In this document: positions 1 through 5,922 of the stretch, one piece after another
Layout of the letters: each line of letters starts with the position of its first letter
How positions within the stretch are numbered: position 1 is the stretch's first letter
NCBI GenBank assembly: GCA_009926645.1
Contig: RFOO01000020.1
Location: 1 to 9,895 of the forward strand
Reading direction: 5' to 3'
DNA length: 9,895 nt
Source of the DNA: a bacterium
GTDB taxonomy: Bacteria; Verrucomicrobiota; Verrucomicrobiia; Opitutales; UBA953
Notes under the pieces: generated by a model
Seen by the model: only the letters and a program-made list of their open reading frames with translations
Database searches by the model: none
What the model was told of the DNA's origin: nothing
Position numbers and translations under genes: made by a program

Positions 1-15
1 TCACCCAACACCCGT

Positions 16-540
16 CTACTTATTCCACGGTGCGCGGGCTAAGAGCATGCCCATTCCACACCAATCGGTAATCCCAGCGAACATGAGGCCACCGCCGATG
101 AATCCACTGAGCAGATAGAAAGAGGGAGCGACCCAGTAGCCGAGAGCCACGCCTGTAAGAACTAAAAATCCCGCACCGATTCGAACCTGACGTTCGATAG
201 AAATCATTTTGGTTTTGGTGCGATTAACGGGAATACCTAATTGTATGCAGGAATTGGTGCCACCAGTAATGACGGTCAATTTCAAATCCGAGGACTCCAA
301 TCGATCCGCTGCGGCACGCGCGCGTGTTCCCGAAGCGCAAAGTAAAACAACCACGGGATTTTTGTGATTCGTTTTCAGTAGGTCTTTGACCTTTGAAGGG
401 GTAACATTTTCCAGAGGCAGATTGATGGCTCCTTGCACATGCACACTGCGATATTCGGCGGGCGAACGGACATCTAAGAGTAGAGCACCCTGTTCAGATA
501 GCTTAAGCAGGTGACTCGCTTCGGTGATTTCGAACGACAT
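16..540 (-). CDS. YgaP-like membrane-anchored rhodanese (rhodanese domain + DUF2892)
   Basis: Single-domain rhodanese fused to a C-terminal membrane hairpin, probably handling sulfane sulfur at the inner face of the cytoplasmic membrane. The rhodanese domain covers about residues 4-105: LLDVRSPAEY at 21-30 and the active-site loop CASGTR at 68-73, with Cys68 as the persulfide-carrying nucleophile. Two membrane segments follow (about 118-137 and 140-160), then the FAGITDWCGMG and APWN motifs that match E. coli YgaP closely; the length, 174 residues, also equals YgaP. The open frame extends upstream to 627, but that part overlaps leuA and has no homology, so I start at the ATG at 540, 8 bases after the leuA stop. 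That spacing suggests cotranscription with leuA. The usual Trp of the GGxxxW turn is Cys98 here. Substrate unknown; family assignment firm. Confidence 0.9.
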   Translation of the reverse strand: MSFEITEASHLLKLSEQGALLLDVRSPAEYRSVHVQGAINLPLENVTPSKVKDLLKTNHKNPVVVLLCASGTRARAAADRLESSDLKLTVITGGTNSCIQLGIPVNRTKTKMISIERQVRIGAGFLVLTGVALGYWVAPSFYLLSGFIGGGLMFAGITDWCGMGMLLARAPWNK

Positions 541-548
541 AAGAGAAC

Positions 549-2210
549 TCAGGGTAGCCGATTTACCGCACTTATCAATGCTTTCAGGCCGGCGAGCTCG
601 ATATTCGGGTCGACACCAGCACCCCAAACCATTTGTCCGCTCTCAGATTGCAGGGAAACATAGGCGGCAGCAGCTGATTCTTCCCCCGCCGCAAGCGCAT
701 GTGAGCGATAATCGCGCAGGGTGAACTTCGCCCAGCCTTGTGCGGCGATGGCGTGAACGAGGGCGCTGATCGGTCCGTTACCTTTGCCTTCGATTTTCAT
801 TTCATTGCCTTTATATTTTAAATGAGCCGAGCAAGTGACTGAATCTTTGCCGTGGATATGCGTTGAAAAATCGAGCAACTCAATCGGGTTGGACACGTTC
901 ACGAAATCGCGTCGGAAACGCTCATGAATTTCTTGAGGAGATAACTCGCGTCCTAATTGATCAGCGTATTTTCCAATCAAGTTTCCGACTTCGGGGTGCA
1001 TTAACTTCGGCAAGTCGAAGCCAAATTCACGATCCAAGATGTAGGCCACGCCTCCTTTACCGCTTTGTGAGTTGATGCGGATGATGGCTTCATAGCTTCG
1101 CCCAATATCTTTGGGGTCAATAGTTAGATAGGGGACTTCCCAGATAGCATCGGGGTTCACTTTACTGCGTCGGTCCATGCCTTTTTTAATGGCATCTTGG
1201 TGGGATCCGGAAAAGGCCGTGAAGACTAAGTCTCCTGCATAAGGGTGACGATCGGGCACGGTCATGCGCGTGCAGCGTTCGTAGACCTCGCGTACGTGGG
1301 GAAGGTTGCCAAAATTTAACTGAGGGTCTACCCCGTGCGAAAACATATTCAAAGCCACGGTCACGATGTCTAAATTGCCTGTGCGTTCGCCGTTGCCGAA
1401 GAGAGTTCCTTCCACGCGATCGGCTCCAGCCATTAAGCCTAGCTCAGTGGCGGCAACACCCGTACCTCGGTCGTTGTGTGTGTGTAGTGAAACAACCACA
1501 CTGTCGCGATTTTTTAAGTGACGGCAGAACCATTCGATTTGATCGGCGTGGGTATTCGGTGTTCCTGCTTCAACCGTTAAAGGTAAGTTGAGGATAATTT
1601 TTTTCTTCGAACTAGCGCCCCAGGCGGCGGCGACAGCTTCGCAGACTTCGAGAGCGTATTCCGCTTCAGTTAAAACGAAGGTTTCTGGACTGAACTCAAA
1701 CTGCCATTCCGTTTCAGGATGTGCTTGGGTTAGTTCACGAATTAATTTTGTTCCCTCTACCGCTATCTCGAGAACTTTTTCTTTGGATAGACCAAAAACA
1801 ATGTCACGCTGGGCGGGGTTGGTTGGTGTGTAGAGGTGAACAATCGCGCGTCGTGCACCTTTTAAGGATTCAATGGTGCGACGAATGAGGTGTTCACGAG
1901 CCTGAACGAGGACTTGAACTGAAACATCGTGAGGAATCAGTTTCTTTTCGATGAGTTCACGGGTGAAAGCAAATTCGGTATCAGAAGCGGAAGGAAATCC
2001 GATTTCGATTTCTTTAAAGCCAACTTCGCAGAGTAATTTGAACATCTCTAATTTCTCTGCGACGTTCATAGGGATGGCTAAAGCTTGATTGCCATCGCGC
2101 AGGTCGACCGAGCACCAACGGGGGGCGTGGGTGATGTGCGCATCGGGCCAGCGACGATCGTGGAGGCTAATGACGCGGAACGGTTTGTATTTTTTCCCGG
2201 GGTTCGGCAT
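549..2210 (-). CDS. leuA: 2-isopropylmalate synthase (type 2 LeuA)
   Basis: Condenses acetyl-CoA with 2-oxoisovalerate, the first committed step of leucine synthesis, in the cytosol. The 553 residues fit the longer LeuA form seen in Pseudomonas and Mycobacterium, with the typical start KYKPFRVISLHDRRWPD. The TIM barrel (about 25-330) holds WCSVDLRDGNQAL at 32-44 with Arg38 and metal ligand Asp39, SLHTHNDRG at 241-249 with metal ligands His243 and His245, and GNGERTGNLD at 272-281 with Asn279. A linker region leads to the C-terminal regulatory domain (about 435-553) containing GKGNGPISALVHAI, where leucine feedback normally acts. The ATG at 2210 has no Shine-Dalgarno; a CTTTTCGT run precedes it. 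No leader peptide, T-box or attenuator was seen between it and the terminator at 2280-2309. It is followed at once by the YgaP-like gene. Confidence 0.97.
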   Translation of the reverse strand: MPNPGKKYKPFRVISLHDRRWPDAHITHAPRWCSVDLRDGNQALAIPMNVAEKLEMFKLLCEVGFKEIEIGFPSASDTEFAFTRELIEKKLIPHDVSVQVLVQAREHLIRRTIESLKGARRAIVHLYTPTNPAQRDIVFGLSKEKVLEIAVEGTKLIRELTQAHPETEWQFEFSPETFVLTEAEYALEVCEAVAAAWGASSKKKIILNLPLTVEAGTPNTHADQIEWFCRHLKNRDSVVVSLHTHNDRGTGVAATELGLMAGADRVEGTLFGNGERTGNLDIVTVALNMFSHGVDPQLNFGNLPHVREVYERCTRMTVPDRHPYAGDLVFTAFSGSHQDAIKKGMDRRSKVNPDAIWEVPYLTIDPKDIGRSYEAIIRINSQSGKGGVAYILDREFGFDLPKLMHPEVGNLIGKYADQLGRELSPQEIHERFRRDFVNVSNPIELLDFSTHIHGKDSVTCSAHLKYKGNEMKIEGKGNGPISALVHAIAAQGWAKFTLRDYRSHALAAGEESAAAAYVSLQSESGQMVWGAGVDPNIELAGLKALISAVNRLP

Positions 2211-2279
2211 ACGAAAAGATGTTCGAAGGATAGAGGAGGCTAGATGAAGTGGCGAGTATCGGTTTTCTCCTTAAAGCAA

Positions 2280-2309
2280 AAAGCCCACCCGAGTGTCCGG
2301 GTGGGCTTT
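2280..2309 (-). terminator. Intrinsic terminator of the small basic protein gene
   Basis: A perfect 12-bp stem (2280-2291 with 2298-2309) rich in G and C closes a 6-base loop. Read on the minus strand the descending arm ends in GGGTGGGCTTTTTG, so the U-run lies on the minus-strand transcript, just after the stop codon of the small gene at 2332 and before leuA. On the plus strand only three T follow. It should therefore separate the small gene from leuA, which then needs its own promoter in roughly 2211-2279; no convincing -35/-10 pair was seen there. Confidence 0.9.
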
Positions 2310-2331
2310 CGCAAAAGGGTGCGACCCGGAC

Positions 2332-2490
2332 TTAGGCGTCAGGTTTGGTCTTAGGAAGCTTGGTTACGCGCTTCAGGTCTTTAACGGCACCGCGTTTTTT
2401 GAGTAATTCGACGCGTTCAAAGCGTTTGAGAACGTTGCGCTTAGCGCCAACGCTGGAGGAACTGGATTTAAAGCTGTTATGCTGTGTCAT
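2332..2490 (-). CDS. Small basic protein, Verrucomicrobia/Chlamydiae type
   Basis: A 52-residue protein that starts MTQHNSFKSSSS and continues GAKRNVLKRFERVELLKK, then RVTKLPKTKP near the end. It has about 14 Lys/Arg and only a few acidic residues, and no membrane segment or signal peptide. The pattern QHxSxK...GxKRxVLKRFERxExLKKRG...RVTxLxKTKP is one I recall from the conserved 'small basic protein' of Verrucomicrobia and Chlamydiae. Its function is not established; the charge suggests nucleic acid or ribosome binding, which is inference. It has its own intrinsic terminator 22 bases past the stop, which supports a real, strongly expressed monocistronic gene. The upstream side runs into the repeat region at 2560-2790, so its promoter must lie in or beside the repeats. 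The opposite-strand open frame at 2345-2563 is a shadow. Confidence 0.85.
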   Translation of the reverse strand: MTQHNSFKSSSSSVGAKRNVLKRFERVELLKKRGAVKDLKRVTKLPKTKPDA

Positions 2491-2559
2491 GACCTTGAAG
2501 TGTGGGAAAGGTGTAGAAAAGGCCTGTGGGCGATGGGTGCAAGGAAAAAGGGGGAAGGG

Positions 2560-2790
2560 GTAGGGACGCCGAAGTTAGTGGGCGAGTGGGCGGGTGGACT
2601 AGTGGAATAGGTAGGGACGCCGAAATCAGTGGGCGTCCGTGGTAAGGTGCAAAAGTGCAAAAGTGGAAAGGTGAGAATCAAGGCTGGGACGGGTAGGGAC
2701 GCCACTCCGTGGCGTCCGTGGGACGGTGCAAAGGTGACAATCATGTGCCGGGTGTCAGGTGCCAGGTGTGTTAGTGGACTAGTGGAATGG
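2560..2790 (+). repeat. Composite intergenic repeat, locus 1 (two units)
   Basis: This stretch fills most of the 328-base gap between the divergent small basic protein gene and lptG and has no credible coding content. It contains a half core GGGTAGGGACGCC-like piece at 2560-2570, a loose palindrome (GGGACGCC at 2614-2621 with GGCGTCC at 2632-2638), a first octamer array at 2639-2673, a perfect palindrome at 2697-2717, a second shorter octamer array at 2718-2741 and a tail ATCATGTGCCGGGTG from 2740. A 15-base word, GTGGACTAGTGGAAT, appears at 2594-2608 and again at 2774-2788, exactly 180 bases apart. Similar composites sit at 5735-5853 and 7598-7740. The remaining bases 2491-2559 and 2791-2818 show no clear promoter. 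Confidence 0.85.
2697..2717 (+). repeat. Palindromic core, perfect 9-bp stem with 3-base loop
   Basis: GGACGCCAC (2697-2705) is the exact reverse complement of GTGGCGTCC (2709-2717), with TCC between. No T-run follows, so it is not an intrinsic terminator on the plus strand. It is the best preserved copy of the core shared by the three intergenic repeat loci. Confidence 0.9.
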
Positions 2791-2818
2791 GTAAGGATGG
2801 ATACCTTTGGGGTTGCTG

Positions 2819-3970
2819 ATGGGCGATGTCGTGGTGACATCAGAGGGAGTGCGGATTCTCGATCGCTATATCTTACGTGAGTGGGCCAAGGTGTTTAGCC
2901 TCTGCCTTATCTCCTTTTGTGGCATTCTCCTTATTTCCGAAGCTTACAATTGGATTCCCCAGTTTTTGTCCTGGGGGTCATCGCCCGGGACGATTCTCAG
3001 TTATCTTTGGAGCAGTGTGGTGATTCGGGTCTCCCTGATCACGCCGATTTCTTTGATGATTTCGGTAGTTTTTGTCCTCAGTTCATTGAACAAGAATCAT
3101 GAACTGGCTGCTGCCCGTGCAGCGGGAATGAGTATGGGTCGAATCACAGCTCCCTTGTGGTGGGTGGGTCTATTTTTGGTTGGATTACTTTTTCTGCTTA
3201 ATGCCGTTTTGGTGCCAAACGCGATTGAGTCGCAAAATGCCATTTTAGAACGCGAACAATTTGCGGCACTCAAAGAAAAAGGCGGATCGGTCGCCTCAAA
3301 AAGTCAGGTCGATTATATTTCTTTTCATAACAGCAAAGACCGTCGCTTTTGGTTGATTACCCGAATGGGTCTCAATTCAGGGCAAGCCTTTGAAGTCGCG
3401 GTGGATTCTTTTGATGAGCAAGGTCGACGCGTGCGTAGCATCAAAGCGGATTTTGCTGACTTTAAAAAAATCGATGGAGTTTGGCAGTGGTCTTTTCGTC
3501 AGGGTCGAGATTTGAAATTTAATCCCGTCAATGGATCCCTCATGGCTCAGCCCTATTTTAAGGAGTTAAAGGTGGCTGATTATCAAGAGGACCCTGAAGT
3601 GATGCTCTATTCCACGCGTGACCCAGAAACACTCTCATTGCGTGAACTATCACGCTATGTTGCTGAAGCAGGAGTAAACGCCGAGGGCAAGAATGCTGCC
3701 TATGCCATGCGCTTTCATTCTTTCATGGCGGCCCCCGTTATCTGTTTAGTTGTTATCGCCGTTGCCATTCCCTTTTCGGTAACGGGTGGACGAATCAGCC
3801 CGATGGTGGGTGTGGCTAAAAGTTTTGCGCTCTTTTTAGCCTTTTTCTTTCTCAGTTCTATCTGTTCTGCTTTTGGTGAAAATGGGGCTCTCCCTCCTCT
3901 TGTGGCGGCTTGGTTGCCGACCGTAATCACGGCCTTTTGGGCCATTCCTAAACTAAAATCCGTTAATTAA
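2819..3970 (+). CDS. LPS export ABC transporter permease, LptF/LptG family (LptG-like)
   Basis: Inner-membrane permease of the Lpt bridge that, with LptB ATPase and LptC, extracts lipopolysaccharide and sends it toward LptA and LptD. The 383-residue protein opens with the family signature ILDRYILREW (13-22). Three membrane segments (about 22-42, 65-90, 112-133) with HELAAARAAGMS (94-105), the cytoplasmic loop that couples to LptB, are followed by a periplasmic beta-jellyroll (about 140-270) and three more segments (about 303-321, 332-351, 358-378). DPETLSLRELSRYV (268-281) resembles the E. coli LptG segment before TM4, so I lean to LptG; no LptF partner gene is beside it. The start is uncertain: ATG 2819 is chosen; GTG at 2834 or 2849 and TTG at 2807 are possible. 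The rlmI-like gene begins 5 bases after its stop. Confidence 0.9.
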   Translation: MGDVVVTSEGVRILDRYILREWAKVFSLCLISFCGILLISEAYNWIPQFLSWGSSPGTILSYLWSSVVIRVSLITPISLMISVVFVLSSLNKNHELAAARAAGMSMGRITAPLWWVGLFLVGLLFLLNAVLVPNAIESQNAILEREQFAALKEKGGSVASKSQVDYISFHNSKDRRFWLITRMGLNSGQAFEVAVDSFDEQGRRVRSIKADFADFKKIDGVWQWSFRQGRDLKFNPVNGSLMAQPYFKELKVADYQEDPEVMLYSTRDPETLSLRELSRYVAEAGVNAEGKNAAYAMRFHSFMAAPVICLVVIAVAIPFSVTGGRISPMVGVAKSFALFLAFFFLSSICSAFGENGALPPLVAAWLPTVITAFWAIPKLKSVN

Positions 3971-3975
3971 TTTTC

Positions 3976-5127
3976 ATGTTAGCGAAACTTCGACTCAAAG
4001 CACACACCCCTGCGCGAGTATTGGCGGGTCACCCTTGGGCTTTCATGGGTGAGATTTTAACGGGCGTCAATTTGCCTCCGGATGGTTCGTGTGTCGAATT
4101 AACGGACCTGCGTGGTCATTCGGCAGGCTCAGGTTTGTGGAATAGTAAATCGCAAATTTCTTGGCGCCGTTATTCTCGACGTGCGGAATTATTGGACGGT
4201 CCAGTCTTAGAAAATCTTCTGCGTGCGTCGGTGTTGAGACGTGGCGAAAAAAGAGTGGGGCGTTTGGTTTGGTCGGAAGCGGATAGTTTGCCTGGTTTAA
4301 TTGTGGATCGTTATGGTGATTATTTGTCGGTTCAGGCTTTGACTTTAGGGATGGATCAGCGTCTTCCGCAGGTGCTGCAAGCTTTACAAGCCATTCTAAA
4401 TCCACGTGAAATGGTTCTCCGTAACGATGCCTCTTCGCGGAAACTGGAAGGACTTGATCAGTACATTAAGACCGTATCAGGAAATCCTTTGCAGCCTTTC
4501 TGGTTGGAGGTTGGTAAAGTGCAAATGTACATCGATTTACTGAGTGGTCAGAAAACAGGACTTTATTTAGATCAAATCGAACAGCATCAAAATGTCGCCC
4601 GCTATGCCGCGGGCCGAACTGTCTTAGATGCTTTTTGTAATCAAGGTGGCTTTGGCTTGGCCTGTGCACAGGCTGGAGCAAAATCAGTCTTAGGTTTGGA
4701 TTCTTCGACCGAGGCGATTGATGCCGCACGTCGCGGAGCTTTGCATAATGGCCTCTCTGCTCGATTTGAAGTCGCCAATGTTTTTGACTGGTTTACAGAA
4801 AATCGTGAACAGTCTTTTGATTTAATTATTTTGGATCCACCTCCTTTTGCTCGTAAAAAAGAAGACGTGAAAGCCGCTTTGCGCGGTTACAAGGAGCTCA
4901 ATCTTCGTGCGATGAAGTTACTCAATAAGGGTGGAATCCTCGCGACTTATTCGTGCTCTCATCGTATCTCCGATGGTATGGTTTTGAGTGTGCTTGAGTC
5001 GGCGGCGTCAGATGCACATCGCGATGCTTTTATTTTGGAGCGCACTTTCCAGCCAGCGGATCACCCCGTGCTCGTTAATTTTCCAGAAAGCCTTTATTTA
5101 AAAGGTTTTATCTTAGAAATGCGTTAA
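3976..5127 (+). CDS. Class I rRNA large subunit methyltransferase, RlmI-like (PUA + MTase)
   Basis: SAM-dependent methyltransferase of the RlmI (YccW) family, which makes 5-methylcytosine in 23S rRNA. The 383 residues show an N-terminal PUA-type RNA-binding domain (about 3-75; AGHPWAFMGEI at 17-27), a central EEHB-like domain with LPGLIVDRYGDYLSVQ (105-120), and a Rossmann methyltransferase domain with motif I VLDAFCNQGGFGLA (216-229), acidic ribose site GLDSS (240-244), motif IV ILDPPPFARKK (285-295) and motif VI TYSCSHRIS (324-332). Cys327 is the likely catalytic cysteine. The end, DHPVLVNFPESLYLKGFIL, is typical of the family. It starts 5 bases after lptG and ends 12 bases before ruvA, so cotranscription is likely. 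No Shine-Dalgarno; ATTTTC precedes the ATG. The exact rRNA position modified is inferred from the family. Confidence 0.93.
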   Translation: MLAKLRLKAHTPARVLAGHPWAFMGEILTGVNLPPDGSCVELTDLRGHSAGSGLWNSKSQISWRRYSRRAELLDGPVLENLLRASVLRRGEKRVGRLVWSEADSLPGLIVDRYGDYLSVQALTLGMDQRLPQVLQALQAILNPREMVLRNDASSRKLEGLDQYIKTVSGNPLQPFWLEVGKVQMYIDLLSGQKTGLYLDQIEQHQNVARYAAGRTVLDAFCNQGGFGLACAQAGAKSVLGLDSSTEAIDAARRGALHNGLSARFEVANVFDWFTENREQSFDLIILDPPPFARKKEDVKAALRGYKELNLRAMKLLNKGGILATYSCSHRISDGMVLSVLESAASDAHRDAFILERTFQPADHPVLVNFPESLYLKGFILEMR

Positions 5128-5139
5128 CTGATTTTTCTC

Positions 5140-5739
5140 ATGATTGTTTCTCTTCGCGGAAAATTGATTCAAGCAGGTGTTTTAAAAGTTGTCATTGAAG
5201 CTCATGGTGTCGGCTATGAAGTGAATATACCTGTGACTACCGCCGAGCGTTTGCCCGCCGTGGGGGCGGATGTTTTTTTGCTTACCTATCCTGTTTTTCG
5301 GGAGGATGGTCAGTCGCTTTATGGATTTAGTACGACGGAAGAGCGCGATTTCTTTTCCTTGTTAGTGGAAAAAGTTTCGGGCATAGGTCCCAAAATCGCA
5401 CTGAATATTCTGAGTCGTCTCTCACTTTCAGTTTTGCGTGATGCGATTTCTCGAGGTGATGTTGCTTTGCTTGCCCAATGTCCTGGGATTGGAAAAAAGA
5501 CGGCGGAGCGGTTGGTCATTGAATTGCGGGACAAAGTTGGATTGGAAAACCCAGCAGCTCCTAATGGATTACCCGTCTCGAATTCGAATCAGCCGACTCC
5601 GGCAACGGATGCGATTGCTGCTTTGATTGTTTTAGGTAACAAGCCTGCCGATGCGGATAAGGCGGTTCGAGCCGCTTTGGTCAAACTCGGCCCGAGTGCT
5701 ACCGCTGACCAACTCGTTAAGGCGGCGTTGGGGAGGTAG
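5140..5739 (+). CDS. ruvA: Holliday junction branch migration protein RuvA
   Basis: Tetrameric protein that binds Holliday junctions and loads the RuvB motor during recombination and repair. At 199 residues it is close to E. coli RuvA (203). Domain I is an OB fold (1-62, MIVSLRGKLI, HGVGYEV, YGF at 61-63). Domain II has two helix-hairpin-helix motifs, VSGIGPKIALNIL (79-91) and CPGIGKKTAERLVIELRDK (114-132). A flexible linker of Pro, Asn and Ser (about 138-155) leads to domain III (156-199), which contacts RuvB. ruvB and ruvC are not in the window. The ATG lies 12 bases after the upstream stop, with GATTTTTCTC before it and no Shine-Dalgarno. The stop codon TAG (5737-5739) is part of a GGTAGGGACG word belonging to the intergenic repeat, so the repeat abuts or overlaps the coding end. 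Confidence 0.97.
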   Translation: MIVSLRGKLIQAGVLKVVIEAHGVGYEVNIPVTTAERLPAVGADVFLLTYPVFREDGQSLYGFSTTEERDFFSLLVEKVSGIGPKIALNILSRLSLSVLRDAISRGDVALLAQCPGIGKKTAERLVIELRDKVGLENPAAPNGLPVSNSNQPTPATDAIAALIVLGNKPADADKAVRAALVKLGPSATADQLVKAALGR

Positions 5740-5853
5740 GGACGGGTAGAGACGTCACTCCGTGACGTCCGTGGGAAAGTGCAAAGGTGCAAAAGTGGAA
5801 AGGTGGATGATGGCGTCCGTGGGAAAGTGGGTATCAGATGTCGGGTGCCAGGG
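5735..5853 (+). repeat. Composite intergenic repeat, locus 2
   Basis: Starts in the ruvA stop codon with the half core GGTAGGGACG, then GGGTAGA and a palindrome at 5751-5769, an octamer array at 5771-5804, a second right half core GGCGTCC at 5812-5818 with a short array at 5819-5834, and a tail ATCAGATGTCGGGTGCC from 5833. It fills the ruvA-dapA gap apart from 5854-5922, where only the dapA ribosome binding site is visible. Open frames across it on both strands are low-complexity artefacts. Confidence 0.85.
5751..5769 (+). repeat. Palindromic core with a compensated stem change
   Basis: GACGTCAC (5751-5758) pairs with GTGACGTC (5762-5769) around the loop TCC. Compared with the copy at 2697-2717, one C has become T on the left arm and the facing G has become A on the right arm, so pairing is kept. 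The next outer position (A5750 facing C5770) is not paired. No T-run follows. Confidence 0.88.
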
Positions 5854-5908
5854 GGCTGGAATCGGGAATTTGTGTTTGTCTCTGGCGGATAAGCGGAGAT
5901 GTTTCCCC

Positions 5909-5913
5909 GAGGT
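5909..5913 (+). promoter_or_regulatory. Shine-Dalgarno site deciding the dapA start
   Basis: GAGGT lies 9 bases before the ATG at 5923. The earlier in-frame ATG at 5899 has GGAG only directly against it, too close to serve. This is the only clear Shine-Dalgarno in front of a gene in the window. Confidence 0.6.
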
Positions 5914-5922
5914 CCTTTTGAA

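Noticed and set aside
541..627. 29-residue upstream extension of the rhodanese
   Set aside because: It lies inside the 3' end of leuA and has no family match; YgaP length fits the start at 540.
2211..2279. Leucine attenuator or T-box upstream of leuA
   Set aside because: No Leu-codon leader peptide, T-box motif or antiterminator fold was seen; the hairpin at 2280-2309 ends the preceding gene.
2639..2673. Octamer array considered as a CRISPR array
   Set aside because: Units are 8 bases, contiguous and without spacers; no cas genes.
2697..2717. Repeat palindromes considered as intrinsic terminators
   Set aside because: None of the copies is followed by a T-run on the plus strand; purine-rich octamers follow instead.
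2487..2840. 117-residue minus-strand open frame rich in Pro, Thr, Ser and His
   Set aside because: It is a reading through the intergenic repeat; composition is low-complexity and the same words appear in other frames at the other loci.
3715..3945. Minus-strand open frame inside lptG and similar antisense frames within other genes
   Set aside because: They are shadows of confidently identified genes.
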